From Siphonodentalium dalli (Eukaryota > Mollusca > Scaphopoda > Gadilida > Siphonodentaliidae), in assembly GCA_032622095.1 (NCBI GenBank), contig CP136061.1, forward strand, positions 58,423,301 to 58,487,300: 64,000 nt of DNA. The letters run 5' to 3'. Positions within the stretch are counted from its first letter, which is position 1; every line of letters starts with the position of its first letter. The notes under the pieces are model-generated. The model was not told the DNA's origin. It saw only the letters and a list, made by a program, of their open reading frames with translations, and ran no database searches. Positions 37,115 to 47,455 of this stretch are shown piece after piece. The position numbers and the translations under genes are program-made.

Positions 37115-37810
37115 CTAGCAGGTTAGCCCGCCACTGGCGTGGTTCGTCTCATGGCTGTGTTCGAAAAAGCAATTGCAACAGCTTCCGAGACATGTATGCT
37201 GCACCTAGGTGTAAAATTTCGTCGAAATCCGCCAGTTTTACATGATTTGACCTTGAATTGATCATTTTCAAGGCCAAGGTAAGGTGGGGGTCACAATTTA
37301 GCCCGTACATGACACTTCCCATAGGTAGCAAGTTTGAGCTCAATCGGTTCAAGTCTATAAAGGACACACACATATATATCATTTGTGGGTACCCGTTTCA
37401 AGTTGAAGATCACCTCGGGTGGAAAAAGTGACCCGATGAAAATCTCCCCCGTTCCTAGGAAGCCCTATATATAAGTACGTAAGAATCACACAACACGCTC
37501 ATGTCTGGATACAGTCACGCTCACACCCGGACCCAGACGTAAGAATCACATTACACGCATACGCTCTTTATCAACGACACTGCGGATACGAACGCTCTTT
37601 AATTATTAAGACCACAGTGCAGTTTTTTGTGGCTGGGTGTGAAGAACGGGTGCTCGGAGCTTCTCCAAAACGCCGCGACGACCATTCCCGTGTGTTTTTA
37701 CCCTCAGTTGGGAAGTTTGGTCTCGATCGGTGCAGCCGTTTTCGATTATATAAAGGACAAATATACACATATATTTATATATATACGTAGTTCGCAAAAT
37801 ATATAGTAGA
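37115..37810 (-). mobile_element. Non-autonomous Helitron, 696 bp
   Basis: Minus-strand element with 3' hairpin GCCAGTGGCGGGC and CTAG at 37115-37118, and 5' TCTACTATATATTTTGCGAA at 37810. Abuts identically organised elements on both sides. Shares AAGTTTGAGCTCAATCGGTT and AACGCTCTTTAA words with other array members. Confidence 0.82.
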
Positions 37811-38817
37811 CTAGCAGGTTAGCCCGCCACTGGGGGCTTTCGTCAGAAACATGAATTTTTTATTTTTTTATTATTATTTTTTTTAATTTCAAATTTTTTA
37901 AATTATTAATTTTTTTTTTACCCGATTTGACCTTGAATTGATCATTTTCAAGGTCAAGGTCGGGGTCACAATTTAACCCGTCCACGACACTTCCCGTAGA
38001 TAGCAAGTTTGAGCTCAATCAGTTCGAGTCTATAAAGGACACACACATATATATCATTTGTGGGTACCCGTTTCAAGGTGAAGATCACCTAGGGCGGAAA
38101 AAACTGACCCGATCCGCGTTCCTATGAAGCCCTAAGTACGTAAGAATCACACAACACGCTCATGTCTGTATACTAACGCACACGCCCAAACCCAGACGTA
38201 AGAATCACATTACGCACATACGCTCTTTATCAACTACCTCATCGCTCCACGTTCCCCTTCTTAAAATGTACGTCACATGAATATTTCTACATCTCACTTA
38301 TGCCGTCCCCATTAGATAAAATGAATCTCATTGAAACATTCCAGGTACGCTACCCCATTCGGTAGAATAGCGGTACATGTCTGAAATATGAACATCTGTA
38401 CACATCTGAATATACCAGAACATATCTTTAAAGTACCTGAACATTGAAGCATTGCATATCGCCAAAACATATTGATTATCCCCATTTCCATAGATGTTCC
38501 TAGATAACGATTACACAGATAAAGTTTCCGATTGGCCGGCACAACTATACTTGGTATGCACTCTATTGCTATTCAAGCTATCTTTATTCTCTTGTTCACT
38601 TTACTCAACTGCTATTTTGTTCTACTATGTTCTCTTCCCCCTACTTACTCACCCCCACCTAGCAAACATACTGGGTTGAAAACAATTTTAAAACACACCA
38701 ATGATACATATACATTTATATATGTTGCCAGAGTATGCTCTATTTATATGTTTGTTACTATGCACCGAGGATGCCCAAAGCAGAACTGTTCTCAGGATTT
38801 TGACATGACTTTTGATA

Positions 38818-39375
38818 ATGGGTGATACAATGTTACATAGGGCAAGAATCGGTGCATTTCACCCTCTTGCTGTCAGGCTGTCAGGGAGGGGGCGTCTCTG
38901 TGTCAAACAGTCTGAAACATGTCTGTTTTATATCATGATGCGCCTGAATGGTCTGGATCTTATAACTGCATTAACATTGACACTGTTGGTTTTCATTTTC
39001 TTCCCAGTGGAACAATTCCGTGCTCTCATTTATAACATGGCAGAAAAGAAAATATATAATTCTCTAAATTCCGATGATGAAAAGTCGAAACTGAACACTA
39101 AACGTGTGATGTCACACACAACTGTATTCCTCATATGCGTGACAATTCTAACAGTATTAGCAGTATTTTTGGCACGGGCTCTGTTGATCCTTTCAGGGGA
39201 TGTTGAGACTAACCCAGGCCCTAATTCAACCCTTGAAACTGAACAAAACAGTCATTCGATACTGGTATTGAATACACAGAGCATCAGAAACAAGAAAACC
39301 ATAGTCAGAAATGGTAACGCCACCAAGATCATATTATCAGCCATAAATATAAATTATAATACAATTATTCTATAA
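38818..39375 (+). CDS. LINE N-terminal region with 2A-like motif (interrupted ORF)
   Basis: The first ATG of the frame is at 38818; an upstream TTG is in frame. Two hydrophobic segments are seen: GLDLITALTLTLLVFIFF (about residues 42-59) and VFLICVTILTVLAVFLARAL (about 103-122). The second is followed directly by LILSGDVETNPGP (39187-39222), an exact match to the 2A consensus D-V/I-E-x-N-P-G-P, which makes ribosomes skip a peptide bond before the final Pro. In related LINEs the 2A peptide doubles as a signal sequence. After the 2A, SILVLNTQSIRNK is the typical opening of the AP endonuclease domain. The frame then runs into foreign sequence at about 39295 and stops at 39375. Confidence 0.82.
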   Translation: MGDTMLHRARIGAFHPLAVRLSGRGRLCVKQSETCLFYIMMRLNGLDLITALTLTLLVFIFFPVEQFRALIYNMAEKKIYNSLNSDDEKSKLNTKRVMSHTTVFLICVTILTVLAVFLARALLILSGDVETNPGPNSTLETEQNSHSILVLNTQSIRNKKTIVRNGNATKIILSAININYNTIIL

Positions 39376-39529
39376 ACTAGCTTTCAAATTTTATCTGGGA
39401 AATTTGCATACTTCTATATTTCAAGTTTTCCCGTTTCTCGTGTTATACATTACTTTCTTCAAACTGTCTTCTTTATTACACAAGCTGATGGGCCCGACTT
39501 CGTCCGGGATGTTTCCCATCTGATTTCCG

Positions 39530-40055
39530 GCGAAAGGCGCGATTTGACCTTCAATTGACTATTTCGAAAGTCAAGGTCAGGTCAGGGTCATGATTTGACC
39601 CGTCCAAAACACCCCCACCCGGAGAAAAGTACCACTAGGTATCAAATTTCGTCGAAATCCGTCCGTTTTACCCCACTTGACCTTTAATTAACAATTTTGA
39701 AGGTCAAGGTAAGGTCGGAGTCATGATTTGACCCGTCCAAAACACTCCCCCGACAAAAGTACCCATAGGTGTAAAATTTCGTCGAAATCTATCCGTTTTA
39801 CCCGATTTGACCTTTGATTGACCACATTGAAGGTCAAGGTCACGCCGATGTCACGATTTGACCCGTTCAAAACACTCCCCGGACAAAAGTATCCCTAGGT
39901 ATCAAATTTCGCCGAAATTTGTCCGTTTTACCCAAATTGACCTTGCATTGACAGTTTTAAAGGTCAAGGTCAGGTCGGGCTCACGATTTGACCCGTCCAA
40001 AACACTTCCCGGACACAAATACCCATAAATATCAAATTACATTGAAATCTATGGA
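39530..40055 (+). repeat. 130-bp tandem repeat with AGGTCAAGGTCA words, 4 copies
   Basis: GATTTGACCCGTCCAAAACA recurs near 39593, 39726, 39855 and 39985. Each unit carries TTTCGTCGAAATC.GTCCG, TTTTACCC, a TTGACCTT word and AAGGTCAAGGT. The exact nonamer TCAAGGTCA occurs in three units. Related wording occurs in the Helitrons at 36250, 36755, 37245-37280 and 37925-37965. Confidence 0.85.
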
Positions 40056-40499
40056 AAGCCGAAGAGGACATGTTAGTTGCTAATTGCTAGATATACGACG
40101 CACGACTTGTCGCGGTATTTTAAAGGTGTTTCAAACTAGGAGATAGAAGGATTCTGCGTTTCAAATGGTGATGAATTATAGTAATTTATTCAAATTTTAT
40201 GGCATAAATTGTTATTAAAACCGTATATACTATAACAAAAATGAATGACTCGAAAATTAAGTGGGCCTATAAAAACAAGGTCACAATTGCAGTTAGGCTC
40301 ATCTCATACTCGTTTAATCAGCGATATTCTGCTGCGCAGTTTGTTATAGTTCCCAGTATTCATTGAGCGTTATAGCCCCACTGTTATAATTCGCCTTTAG
40401 CAGGCGTACTCTTGCCTCAGATTATTGAGATATTAGGTCAAACGTAATGACATTAAATCGCATGGAAACATAGCAATTGTGTGGGCTGCTTGGCGTGAA
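40056..40499. other. No gene recognised
   Basis: AT-rich part of the insertion without visible structure beyond single GTAATGACATTAAA words. Confidence 0.4.
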
Positions 40500-41290
40500 T
40501 ATTTAATGAGAAATAAAGTCATACGTAATGACATTAAACTCAAGAAAACCCGCGAAAACAAAACAAAATCAAATTTAATGTTTTAAGTTATTTCCTTCAT
40601 AAAAAGAATCTTCGTGATAATGAACCCTCCCAATACTTTAGAATATAGAATTAAAATAACAAAAACCTTCGGAATACAGAACCTTCGGAATAACGAACCT
40701 TCTGATTGGTGAACCTTCGGAATAGCGAACATTCAGAGAAATTTCGGAATAGTGGACATTCTGGATAGTGAACCTTCGGAATAGAGACATGCCCCCAATA
40801 TTCATATTATATGCCCAGAGTTCAAAGGTATGGGCCCATAAAATCCTAAATTTGGCCCTTAAAATATTGAACTCCAAATTGGAGCCCACACAGAACATCA
40901 CTTAAGTCAATCGTACCTGTGTCATGTCCCAATGCGGGAGGGTCCACAATATACCACAACATTCATATTATATGCCAAGAATTCAAAAGTATGGGCCCAC
41001 GTAATGACATTAAATCTCAAGAAAACCCGCGAAAACAAAACAAAATCACATTTAATGTTCTAAGTTAAGTTATTTCCTCCTGTATCTGTATCGGTATGCG
41101 CGCAGGATCAGTTCGGATGTGAGCGCACACTCCGTAAAAAGAATCTTTGTGATAATGAACCCTCTCAAATTAGTCTCAATACTTTAGAATATAGAATTAA
41201 CCTAAAAAAAATAACAAAAACCTTCGGAATAGAGAACCTTCGGAATAGCGGACCTTCGGGATAGCGAACCTTCATAATAGAAACATGCCC
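40500..41290 (-). repeat. Duplicated module with GAACCTTCGGAATAGC minisatellite
   Basis: GTAATGACATTAAA, CAAGAAAACCCGCGAAAACA, AATCTT.GTGATAATGAACCC and then several GAACCTTCGGAATAGC units occur at 40508-40790 and again at 40998-41285. The stretch between shares ATTCATATTATATGCC. The minus-strand 87-codon frame at 40638-40901 is a translation of the minisatellite. Confidence 0.83.
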
Positions 41291-41438
41291 GCACAAGTAC
41301 ACCGGTGACGTAGACACATGTGCTAATCTTTGTTGTACTATCGTGACTCTATCGGTAACCATAATAATACAGTCGCCCAGCGAATTATCGATCGACCACA
41401 GAATATGAAAATCTGCGTACCAAGCAACACCACGGTGT

Positions 41439-42319
41439 GGCGTAATAAATTAGATATACTTGCAGCAGAAACATCAATTGGCGAGTACGACGTATGTCTA
41501 TTAACCGAATCATGGCTAGATCACTCTATTCCGGACTCAGAAATCCATCTTCCTGGTTACCACGATCCCGCCCGCAAAGACAGGAACGATGGTAGAACGG
41601 GAGGGGGTGTGTGTATTTACGTTCGGGACACTATACCATTCAAAATACGCGAAGACCTCGACAGTGATGAAGTAGAAGCTATCTGGATAGATGTTACAAT
41701 TAACACAAAACGCTGTCTTGTAGGATGTTTCTATCGCCCTCCCAACTCCCCCGCAAGCCAGTGGACGAAAATTAATGATAACATTTCCTTCGCGCGCGAT
41801 AGCGACCTGGATGTCATAATAGGTGGAGATTTCAATGAAAACTACGTACACAATGGTAATGGCAAGATAAACGGCATATGTAGCGAACGTGGACTGACCC
41901 AATTGGTTACTGATAAAACGCATTTTACTGAAAACTCCTCATCTATTCTCGACTTGCTCATGACTAGCAACCCCAGCCTTGTTTACCCCCCTTGTGTTCT
42001 TGATAACATATTCGACAACATAGTTAGGTATCACTGTCCAGTTGTTGCTCGGATAAAACTTCTGAAACATAAATCTGCTACAACCCACACCAGACGAGTC
42101 TGGAACTATAATCTGGCTGACTTCGATACCATGAACGAAGACTTCTTGAGCTGGAACTATGACGATAATACACCATTTGAACTATCAACTCATGCAGATA
42201 ACTTGACTGCAAAAATTAAGAAGGTATGCAGTGAAAATATCCCCAATAAGATAGTACTGATCCGGAAAGGTAGTCCCCAATGGCTTACGTGTAATGTTAG
42301 GAAAATGATGAGGCAATGA
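41439..42319 (+). pseudogene. LINE ORF2, AP-like endonuclease domain
   Basis: The translation from WRNKLDILAAE onward has the hallmarks of the LINE apurinic/apyrimidinic endonuclease: LLTESWLDHSIPDSE (catalytic Glu in the TES/TEtWL motif), GGGVCIYVRD, CFYRPPNS (the YRPP motif), VIIGGDFNEN (catalytic Asp and Asn) and SSSILDLLMTS. The final conserved S/D-H motif appears as IVRYHCPVVARI, with Tyr before His where Asp or Ser is more usual. The frame ends at TGA 42317-42319, where the next residues continue in the same frame (NRLHKIAKKRN), so this is a point nonsense mutation rather than the natural end. The domain's role is to nick target DNA. Confidence 0.88.
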
Positions 42320-42577
42320 AATCGATTACACAAGATAGCTAAAAAGCGAAACACGCCACAAACATGGGCAAACTTTAGATCTAAACGTAATGAAACTACA
42401 TCGGCTATTAGAAAAAGCAAACGTGATTATGACACCAAGAATGAACGTACATTAAATAATCCATCAAATGACCAGTCTTCTTGGTGGAAAACCCTCCAAA
42501 AAATAGTATTTACAACTAGTGATCGATCAATACCCCCCTTGAACATAAACGGCGACTTCCTGATCTCACCAACTGAA
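42320..42577 (+). pseudogene. LINE ORF2, linker between endonuclease and RT
   Basis: Same frame as the endonuclease after the TGA. It contains SAIRKSKRDYDTKNERTL and SSWWKTLQKIVF, a typical linker of CR1-like LINEs. The frame is lost at about 42577-42580, where a base appears to be missing in an A run (GAAAATCA); the following residues resume one frame over as a [11 protein letters not shown]-like stretch. Confidence 0.75.
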
Positions 42578-43388
42578 AATCAAATGCTTTCAATTCCTAT
42601 TTTTGTAATATTTCATCAGTTGATGACGTCGGGAAACGCCTACCAGTGCTCGATCCTGATAACTCCATATTCACATTAAGCGATATAAAAATAACAACCC
42701 CTGACATTTACAAAGCGTTAAAAAGTCTCAAAATATCTAAGTCAAGTGGGCCCGACGGAATAAGCCCGAGGGTTTTGAAAAATTGTGCTTCCTCGCTCTG
42801 CGAACCTCTTGAATTTTATTTTAGAATATTCACCGAAAACAGTTACTACCCACCCCAGTGGAAGCGTTCCCATGTTACACCTATATTCAAGAGCGGTGAC
42901 CGCAGTCTTATATCAAATTACCGACCAATTTCCCTACTAAGCTGCATCTCAAAGGTCTACGAAAAATGTATTTATAAATACCTATGGGAATTTCTTGATG
43001 AAAACAATCTATTATCATTTTACCAAGCTGGTTTCATGCGCAATGACTCAACAGTTTTCCAACTTACCGAAATATATGACAATATATGTCGATCACTAGA
43101 TGACGGAAAAGAGGTCCGGTGTGTATTCTGCGACATAAGTAAAGCGTTCGGTAAAGTCTGGCACCGTGGCCTTTTGAACAAACTGACGAAAATGGGTGTA
43201 AATGGAAACCTGCATAACTTATTGAAATCGTATCTTGAATGTAGGCAGCAACAAGTTGTCATAGACGGCACACACTCGGAATTACAAGATGTAACAGCCG
43301 GTGTCCCACAAGGCTCAGTATTAGGCCCTCTTTTGTTCTTGATTTATATTAATGATATAACCGAAAATATACGGTGTAACATTCGTTT
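42578..43388 (+). pseudogene. LINE ORF2, reverse transcriptase fingers and palm
   Basis: Non-LTR RT motifs follow in order: [57 protein letters not shown] (usually Q.GFR), [18 protein letters not shown] (motif A; the second Asp of the common KAFDKVWH is Gly here), and [20 protein letters not shown] (motif B). An extra T near 43384-43387 shifts the frame immediately before the FADD catalytic motif, so the palm is split. The apparent start at 42646 is a GTG codon and not a real start. The enzyme copies the LINE RNA onto nicked DNA. Confidence 0.9.
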
Positions 43389-44545
43389 TATTTGCTGATG
43401 ATACCTCACTATTTCTCACTATCGAAGATCCCACCATGGCCGCAAAACTAATAAATGATGACCTCGAAACTCTCATGTGTTGGGCATCAGAATGGCTTGT
43501 AAAATTCAATCCCCTAAAAACGGAAGCTCTCTTAATCTCCAGGAAAGAAACGCCAGTATATCACCCACGCCTGAACATGGGAGCCGGGACAATTATCGAG
43601 GTTGAGAGCCATAAACATCTGGGACTTACTTTCGATAACATGGGCTCATGGGGTATCCACATAAGATCTATGCTCGATAAAGCATGGGGTCGTGTAAATT
43701 TAGTACGAAAACATAGATATAAACTAAGTAGAGAAACGCTTGAAAAAATACACTACACATTTATCCGACCAATACTGGAATATGCATCCCCTGTGTGGGA
43801 TAACTGCCCCGATTATCTTAGTGATGACATTGAAAAGGTACAGTACGAAATGGCCCGAATAGTAACAGGTGCAACCATCAGTACGAGTAATGCGCGCCTC
43901 TTATCAGAAACTGGCTGGGAACTCCTTTCTTCACGTCGTAGAAAACACAAGCTATGCCATTTTTTTAAGATGATACGTGGAACTGCTCCATCAATCCTGA
44001 GAAACTATGTACGACCAATCCAGGCAAACAATTCCAGATATAATTTCAGATTTGAACATATAAGACTACCCTCGAATATTAACTATGACTATTATATGGA
44101 TTCATTCTTACCATCTACAATTACCGAATGGAACAAACTACCGGAAACTATAAAAAGCTGCAGTACAATCGAAGACTTCAAAAAAGAACTGAACAGTGAC
44201 AATATACGCCCACCTGCCTATTTTTATCATAGTAAATCCCGTAAATCTCATATCCTTCACACCCGGTTAAGATTGAACTGCAGCCACCTGAGTGGTGACA
44301 TGACAGATAACAATGTAAAAATTTCCCCCTTCTGTTTATGTGGGGAATTTGAGACAACTTACCACTATCTTTTTGAATGTACATTTTATCAAGAGCCCAG
44401 AAGAGAACTATATGACTCCCTACCAAATGTTGCCTTATCTGAGAATACACTAATGCAGGGGTCAAGGGAGCTTAGTCTTCGCGAAAACAAACAGATATTT
44501 AATGCAGTACAGACATATATTATGAAAACAAAAAGATTTCCATGA
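43389..44545 (+). pseudogene. LINE ORF2, catalytic FADD, thumb and Cys-rich C-terminus
   Basis: In this frame FADDTSLFL (catalytic Asp pair at 43397-43402) is followed by the motif D/E and thumb region: WLVKFNPLKTEALLIS, HKHLGLTFDNMGSWGIHI, YTFIRPILEYASPVWDNC, IEKVQYEMARIVTGAT, then LRLNCSHL and a Cys/His cluster CLCGEFETTYHYLFEC near the end. The stop codon TGA follows MKTKRFP. This C-terminal arrangement is usual for CR1/L2-type LINEs. The ATG at 43436 is internal. Confidence 0.9.
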
Positions 44546-45200
44546 TCTGTATGGGTAACAAATTGCTTTGGATTCCGACCGCGTTATGCGGCAGCACGAT
44601 GTTCCCCATTATATATGTAGTACTAAATGTCTTCCGATAACGATTATTTTGTAAGTTACTTACTTGTCACTATCCTGTATATACGTGAAATGATTCTACA
44701 TGAAGAATGCAGCGATATTCACAGTGAACCCCATTGAAATAGGAAATGGCCATTGCGATTGACCCCCTCCCATGGAGCCTGACGCATGCATATTACTACG
44801 AGCATAATTTTCATCACGCAGCAACTAAATTATTGAAAACTCTGCCCCTCCAATTTCTCACTCTCTCTCATTCTCTCTCTCTTTCTCACTCTATCTCTCT
44901 CTCTCTCTCTGCCTCCTGCTATCCCTAACATTATCTTCCCGCTGTTTCCATCCCCAACTCAAACTTAGTTACTTCTCCTTTAAAAAACATTATTTATATC
45001 CTTTCCCGTCTGATCGATACCCCTCCCTCACTTATTGAGGAAGGGGCATGTCGCCAAAGAGGAGAAGACTTCATATAAGCCCTCGGGCTTGTTGTCTGAT
45101 CCTCATTTCCATACATTTATCTCTTATATGTTATATATTTATGTCACTTGTGTATTATGTGTATTATGATTGGATTTGGAAATAAAAATATGTTTACACT
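44546..45200 (+). other. LINE 3' UTR with stem-loop and TC microsatellite
   Basis: A (CT)n tract lies at about 44860-44911. TATAAGCCCTCGGGCTTGTT (45075-45094) forms a stem-loop followed by GTCTGATCC, then an AATAAAAATATG tail reaching the 3' target duplication. The minus-strand sequence at 20270-20345 has the same arrangement, implying a conserved recognition structure for the LINE enzyme. Confidence 0.75.
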
Positions 45201-45457
45201 AACTACACTGCGGATATGAACGCTCTTTAACTATCAACACGATTAACCCCCGAAGTGCCGTTTTCGGTGATTTTGATGATTGGGAGTGGAGAATGAGTGC
45301 TCAGAGCTTGTCCAAAACGCGACGTTGACCATTCCCGTGGGTTTTTACCCTTAGATAGGAAGTGTGTTTGAGCTCGATCTGACCAGCCGTGTTCGAGTCT
45401 ATAAAGGACACATATATTTATATATTTATATACGGAGTTCTCAAAATATATAGTAGA

Positions 45458-46353
45458 CTAGCAGGTTAGCCCGCCACTGGCGTGGTTAGTCAGAAACATG
45501 ACATTTTTTGTATTAATTAAAAAAAAAACAAAACAATTATATTAATTTCATGTTTTTTAAATTTAATTTATGTTTTTTGAATTTGTTAATATTTATTAAT
45601 TTTTTTAATTGAATTAACGCATTCTATGTTTTTCAATGAGTTAATTCATGGTACCCGTCCTAAACTTCCCCGTTCCTAGGAACGACAGAGGTATGATTTT
45701 TTTTAACCTGCCCATGGCCATTGAGCAGCCCCTGACAGAGGTTGTCCACCCTTACGAGATGGTCAATAGTCCCCACAAAGAGCTGACAGTCAATTAATCC
45801 CGCCGTGAACCCCATCACCAACGCGACGTAATTTTGTTTGGTATCATGTGTTGCGTTCTAAAAATAGGTCGATTACAGTGGATTCGTAAATGACGAAATA
45901 TGAATGCGACAGAGAATATTGTTTGATCTAAAGCAACTGGAACGAATGGCAGAGAATTGTAAATCAACTGCGTCTGATCCAATTGTAAAAGTACTATGAC
46001 TTCCAATAAATCTCTCCGCATAGGAAAGCACTCAAAATATTGTTCCCGTATATCTCTGCGTTGCGTTGAATTGTAAACAAACGCTTTTTTTATAGCGACG
46101 CGTCATTTTCAACGCTCATTAAATTATCACTTGATTAACCACCGCAGTGCCGTTCGCGGTGATTTTTATTATTGGGAGTGGAGAAAGGGTGCTCAGAGCT
46201 TCTCCAAAACGCGACAACTACGGTGTCCGTGGGATTTTACCCTTAGATAGGAAGTTTGAACTCAATCGAGCCAGCCCTTTTCGATTCTATGAAGTACCCA
46301 CATACACACACACATACACATATATATACGGAGTTCTCAAAATATATAGTAGA
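45458..46353 (-). mobile_element. Non-autonomous Helitron, 896 bp
   Basis: 3' CTAG at 45458-45461 after hairpin CGCCAGTGGCGGGC; 5' TCTACTATATATTTTGAGAA at 46353. It abuts the neighbours directly. A TTTTTTAATT-rich patch lies near 45510-45625. The minus-strand 68-codon frame (45815-46021) has no domain. Confidence 0.82.
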
Positions 46354-47086
46354 CTAGCAGGTTAGCCCGCCACTGGCGTGGTTGGTCAGAAACATGACAT
46401 TTTTTTAATTATTTTTATTCTGCCTTTTTAATTTTTTAATTTAAATTTTTTTTTTCATTGAGTTAATTCTGCCTTTTTAATCAAGAGAAATGATGGTACC
46501 CGTTTCTAAAAGAGGTATGCTTTACGGTACATCGGGCGTAAAAACTGACCCGATGAAAATCTCCCCCCCCCCCTTCCTAGGAACGACAGACATAAGAATC
46601 ACACAACACGCATTTTTTGTTGCCTTTTTAATCAAGAGAAATGATGGTACCCGTCCCTAGGGCGGAAAAAACTGACCCAATGAAATCCCCCCTGCCTTTT
46701 TAATCAAGAGAAATTATGATACCCGTCCCTAAAAGAGGTATGATTCGATGAAAATCTCTCCCCCGTTCCTAGGAACGACAGACATAAGAATCACACGACA
46801 CGTATTTGTTGTTTTCCAATGACCGGAAAAACTGACCCGATGAAAATCTCCCCCGTTCCTAAGAAGCCCTAAGTACGTAAGAGACTCATGTCTGGATACA
46901 GTCACGCTCACGTATGTATCCAGACGTAAGAATCACATTACATGCATACGCTATCTCTTTATCAACGACACTGCGGATACGAACGCTCTTTAACTATCAA
47001 CGCGATTAACCCCACATATTGTTGTCGGGTTATTTTGTCCACCTAACATAACCTTGAAACGGGTACCCGCAAATGATATCATGCTG
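46354..47086 (-). mobile_element. Helitron fragment interrupted by the LTR element
   Basis: 3' CTAG at 46354-46357 after hairpin CGCCAGTGGCGGGC. Contains four repeats of a TTTTTAATCAAGAGAAAT.ATG..ACCCGTCC module between 46475 and 46740. Its continuation past 47086 is replaced by the LTR retrotransposon; a related uninterrupted sequence on the minus strand at 36580-36660 includes CCCGCAAATGATAGCATGCT. Confidence 0.7.
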
Positions 47087-47348
47087 CGCCATGGCCTGTT
47101 ATGTGTTTATTGAACACTGTATGTATACGTCACGCCATGACATCTTATGTGTGTATTGATCACTGTATGTATATGTCTTATGTTAACGCCCAATGCTGGC
47201 CCCCATTATGTACGACCTTCATTTGATCTTTCCGTTCTGGTTTCGTTTCTGAGAAGCAGCATACAATTGCGCTCCCAATAAATCACAGTTATACTCTGTC
47301 GTTTGTCATTCTGAGTTGTCCACATAAGTTCCCTCCTATCTTACTGGC
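47087..47348 (+). repeat. 5' LTR (262 bp)
   Basis: Begins CGCCATGGCCTGTTATGTGT and ends CCTATCTTACTGGC. Contains a poly(A) signal AATAAA at 47277-47282 and a duplicated ACTGTATGTATA word. The usual TG...CA ends are not obvious, though GCCA...TGGC are inverted. Following sequence GTGGCGGCAGCG may include the primer-binding site. Confidence 0.88.
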
Positions 47349-47455
47349 GTGGCGGCAGCGTTTTCGGACGATACAACGCCTCTGTTCTTGTTAATTTGGA
47401 GAGAACTATCCCGAAAGTGGGGTGTGGTCAACTAAGTCACCTTATTTCGACACAG

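Larger units (their letters stand above)
39295..41438. mobile_element. About 2.1-kb insertion in the LINE endonuclease domain
   Basis: LINE coding resemblance ends at SIRNK and resumes at WRNKLDILAAE (about 41439). The first bases, ACCATAGTCAGAAATGGTAA through AAGATCATATTATCAGCC, recur at 49988-50035 downstream of a Helitron end. The insert holds a 130-bp tandem block and a duplicated minisatellite region. I see no clear TIR, LTR or target duplication, so its class is unknown; the RNK codons on both sides may reflect a recombination between two LINE copies. Confidence 0.6.
38238..45200 (+). mobile_element. APE-type LINE (CR1-like) with 2A-like peptide, 6.96 kb including a nested insertion
   Basis: Inserted into a Helitron with AACTAC on both sides (38232-38237 and 45201-45206). 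Order: 5' region, ORF with a 2A-like motif, start of the endonuclease domain, a roughly 2.1-kb interruption, the rest of the endonuclease, reverse transcriptase, Cys-rich C-terminus, 3' UTR with stem-loop. The combination of an AP-like endonuclease and an N-terminal 2A peptide is known from CR1-like LINEs of sea urchins, lancelets and molluscs. One stop and two frameshifts make this copy inactive. Confidence 0.88.
37811..45457 (-). mobile_element. Non-autonomous Helitron split by a LINE
   Basis: 3' end CTAG at 37811-37814 with hairpin remnant CCCCCAGTGGCGGGC; 5' TCTACTATATATTTTGAGAA at 45457. Removing the 6963-bp LINE and its 6-bp duplication leaves about 678 bp, the same size class as its neighbours. 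The joined flanks read as in the uninterrupted copies at 37563-37605 and 46930-47000. Confidence 0.8.

Noticed and set aside
42646-43398. Separate gene starting at 42646
   Set aside because: The start is GTG inside LINE ORF2; the frame is the RT part of one disrupted ORF.
47396-47455. Start of the gag-protease ORF at 47396
   Set aside because: The codon is TTG; the first ATG is at 47456.
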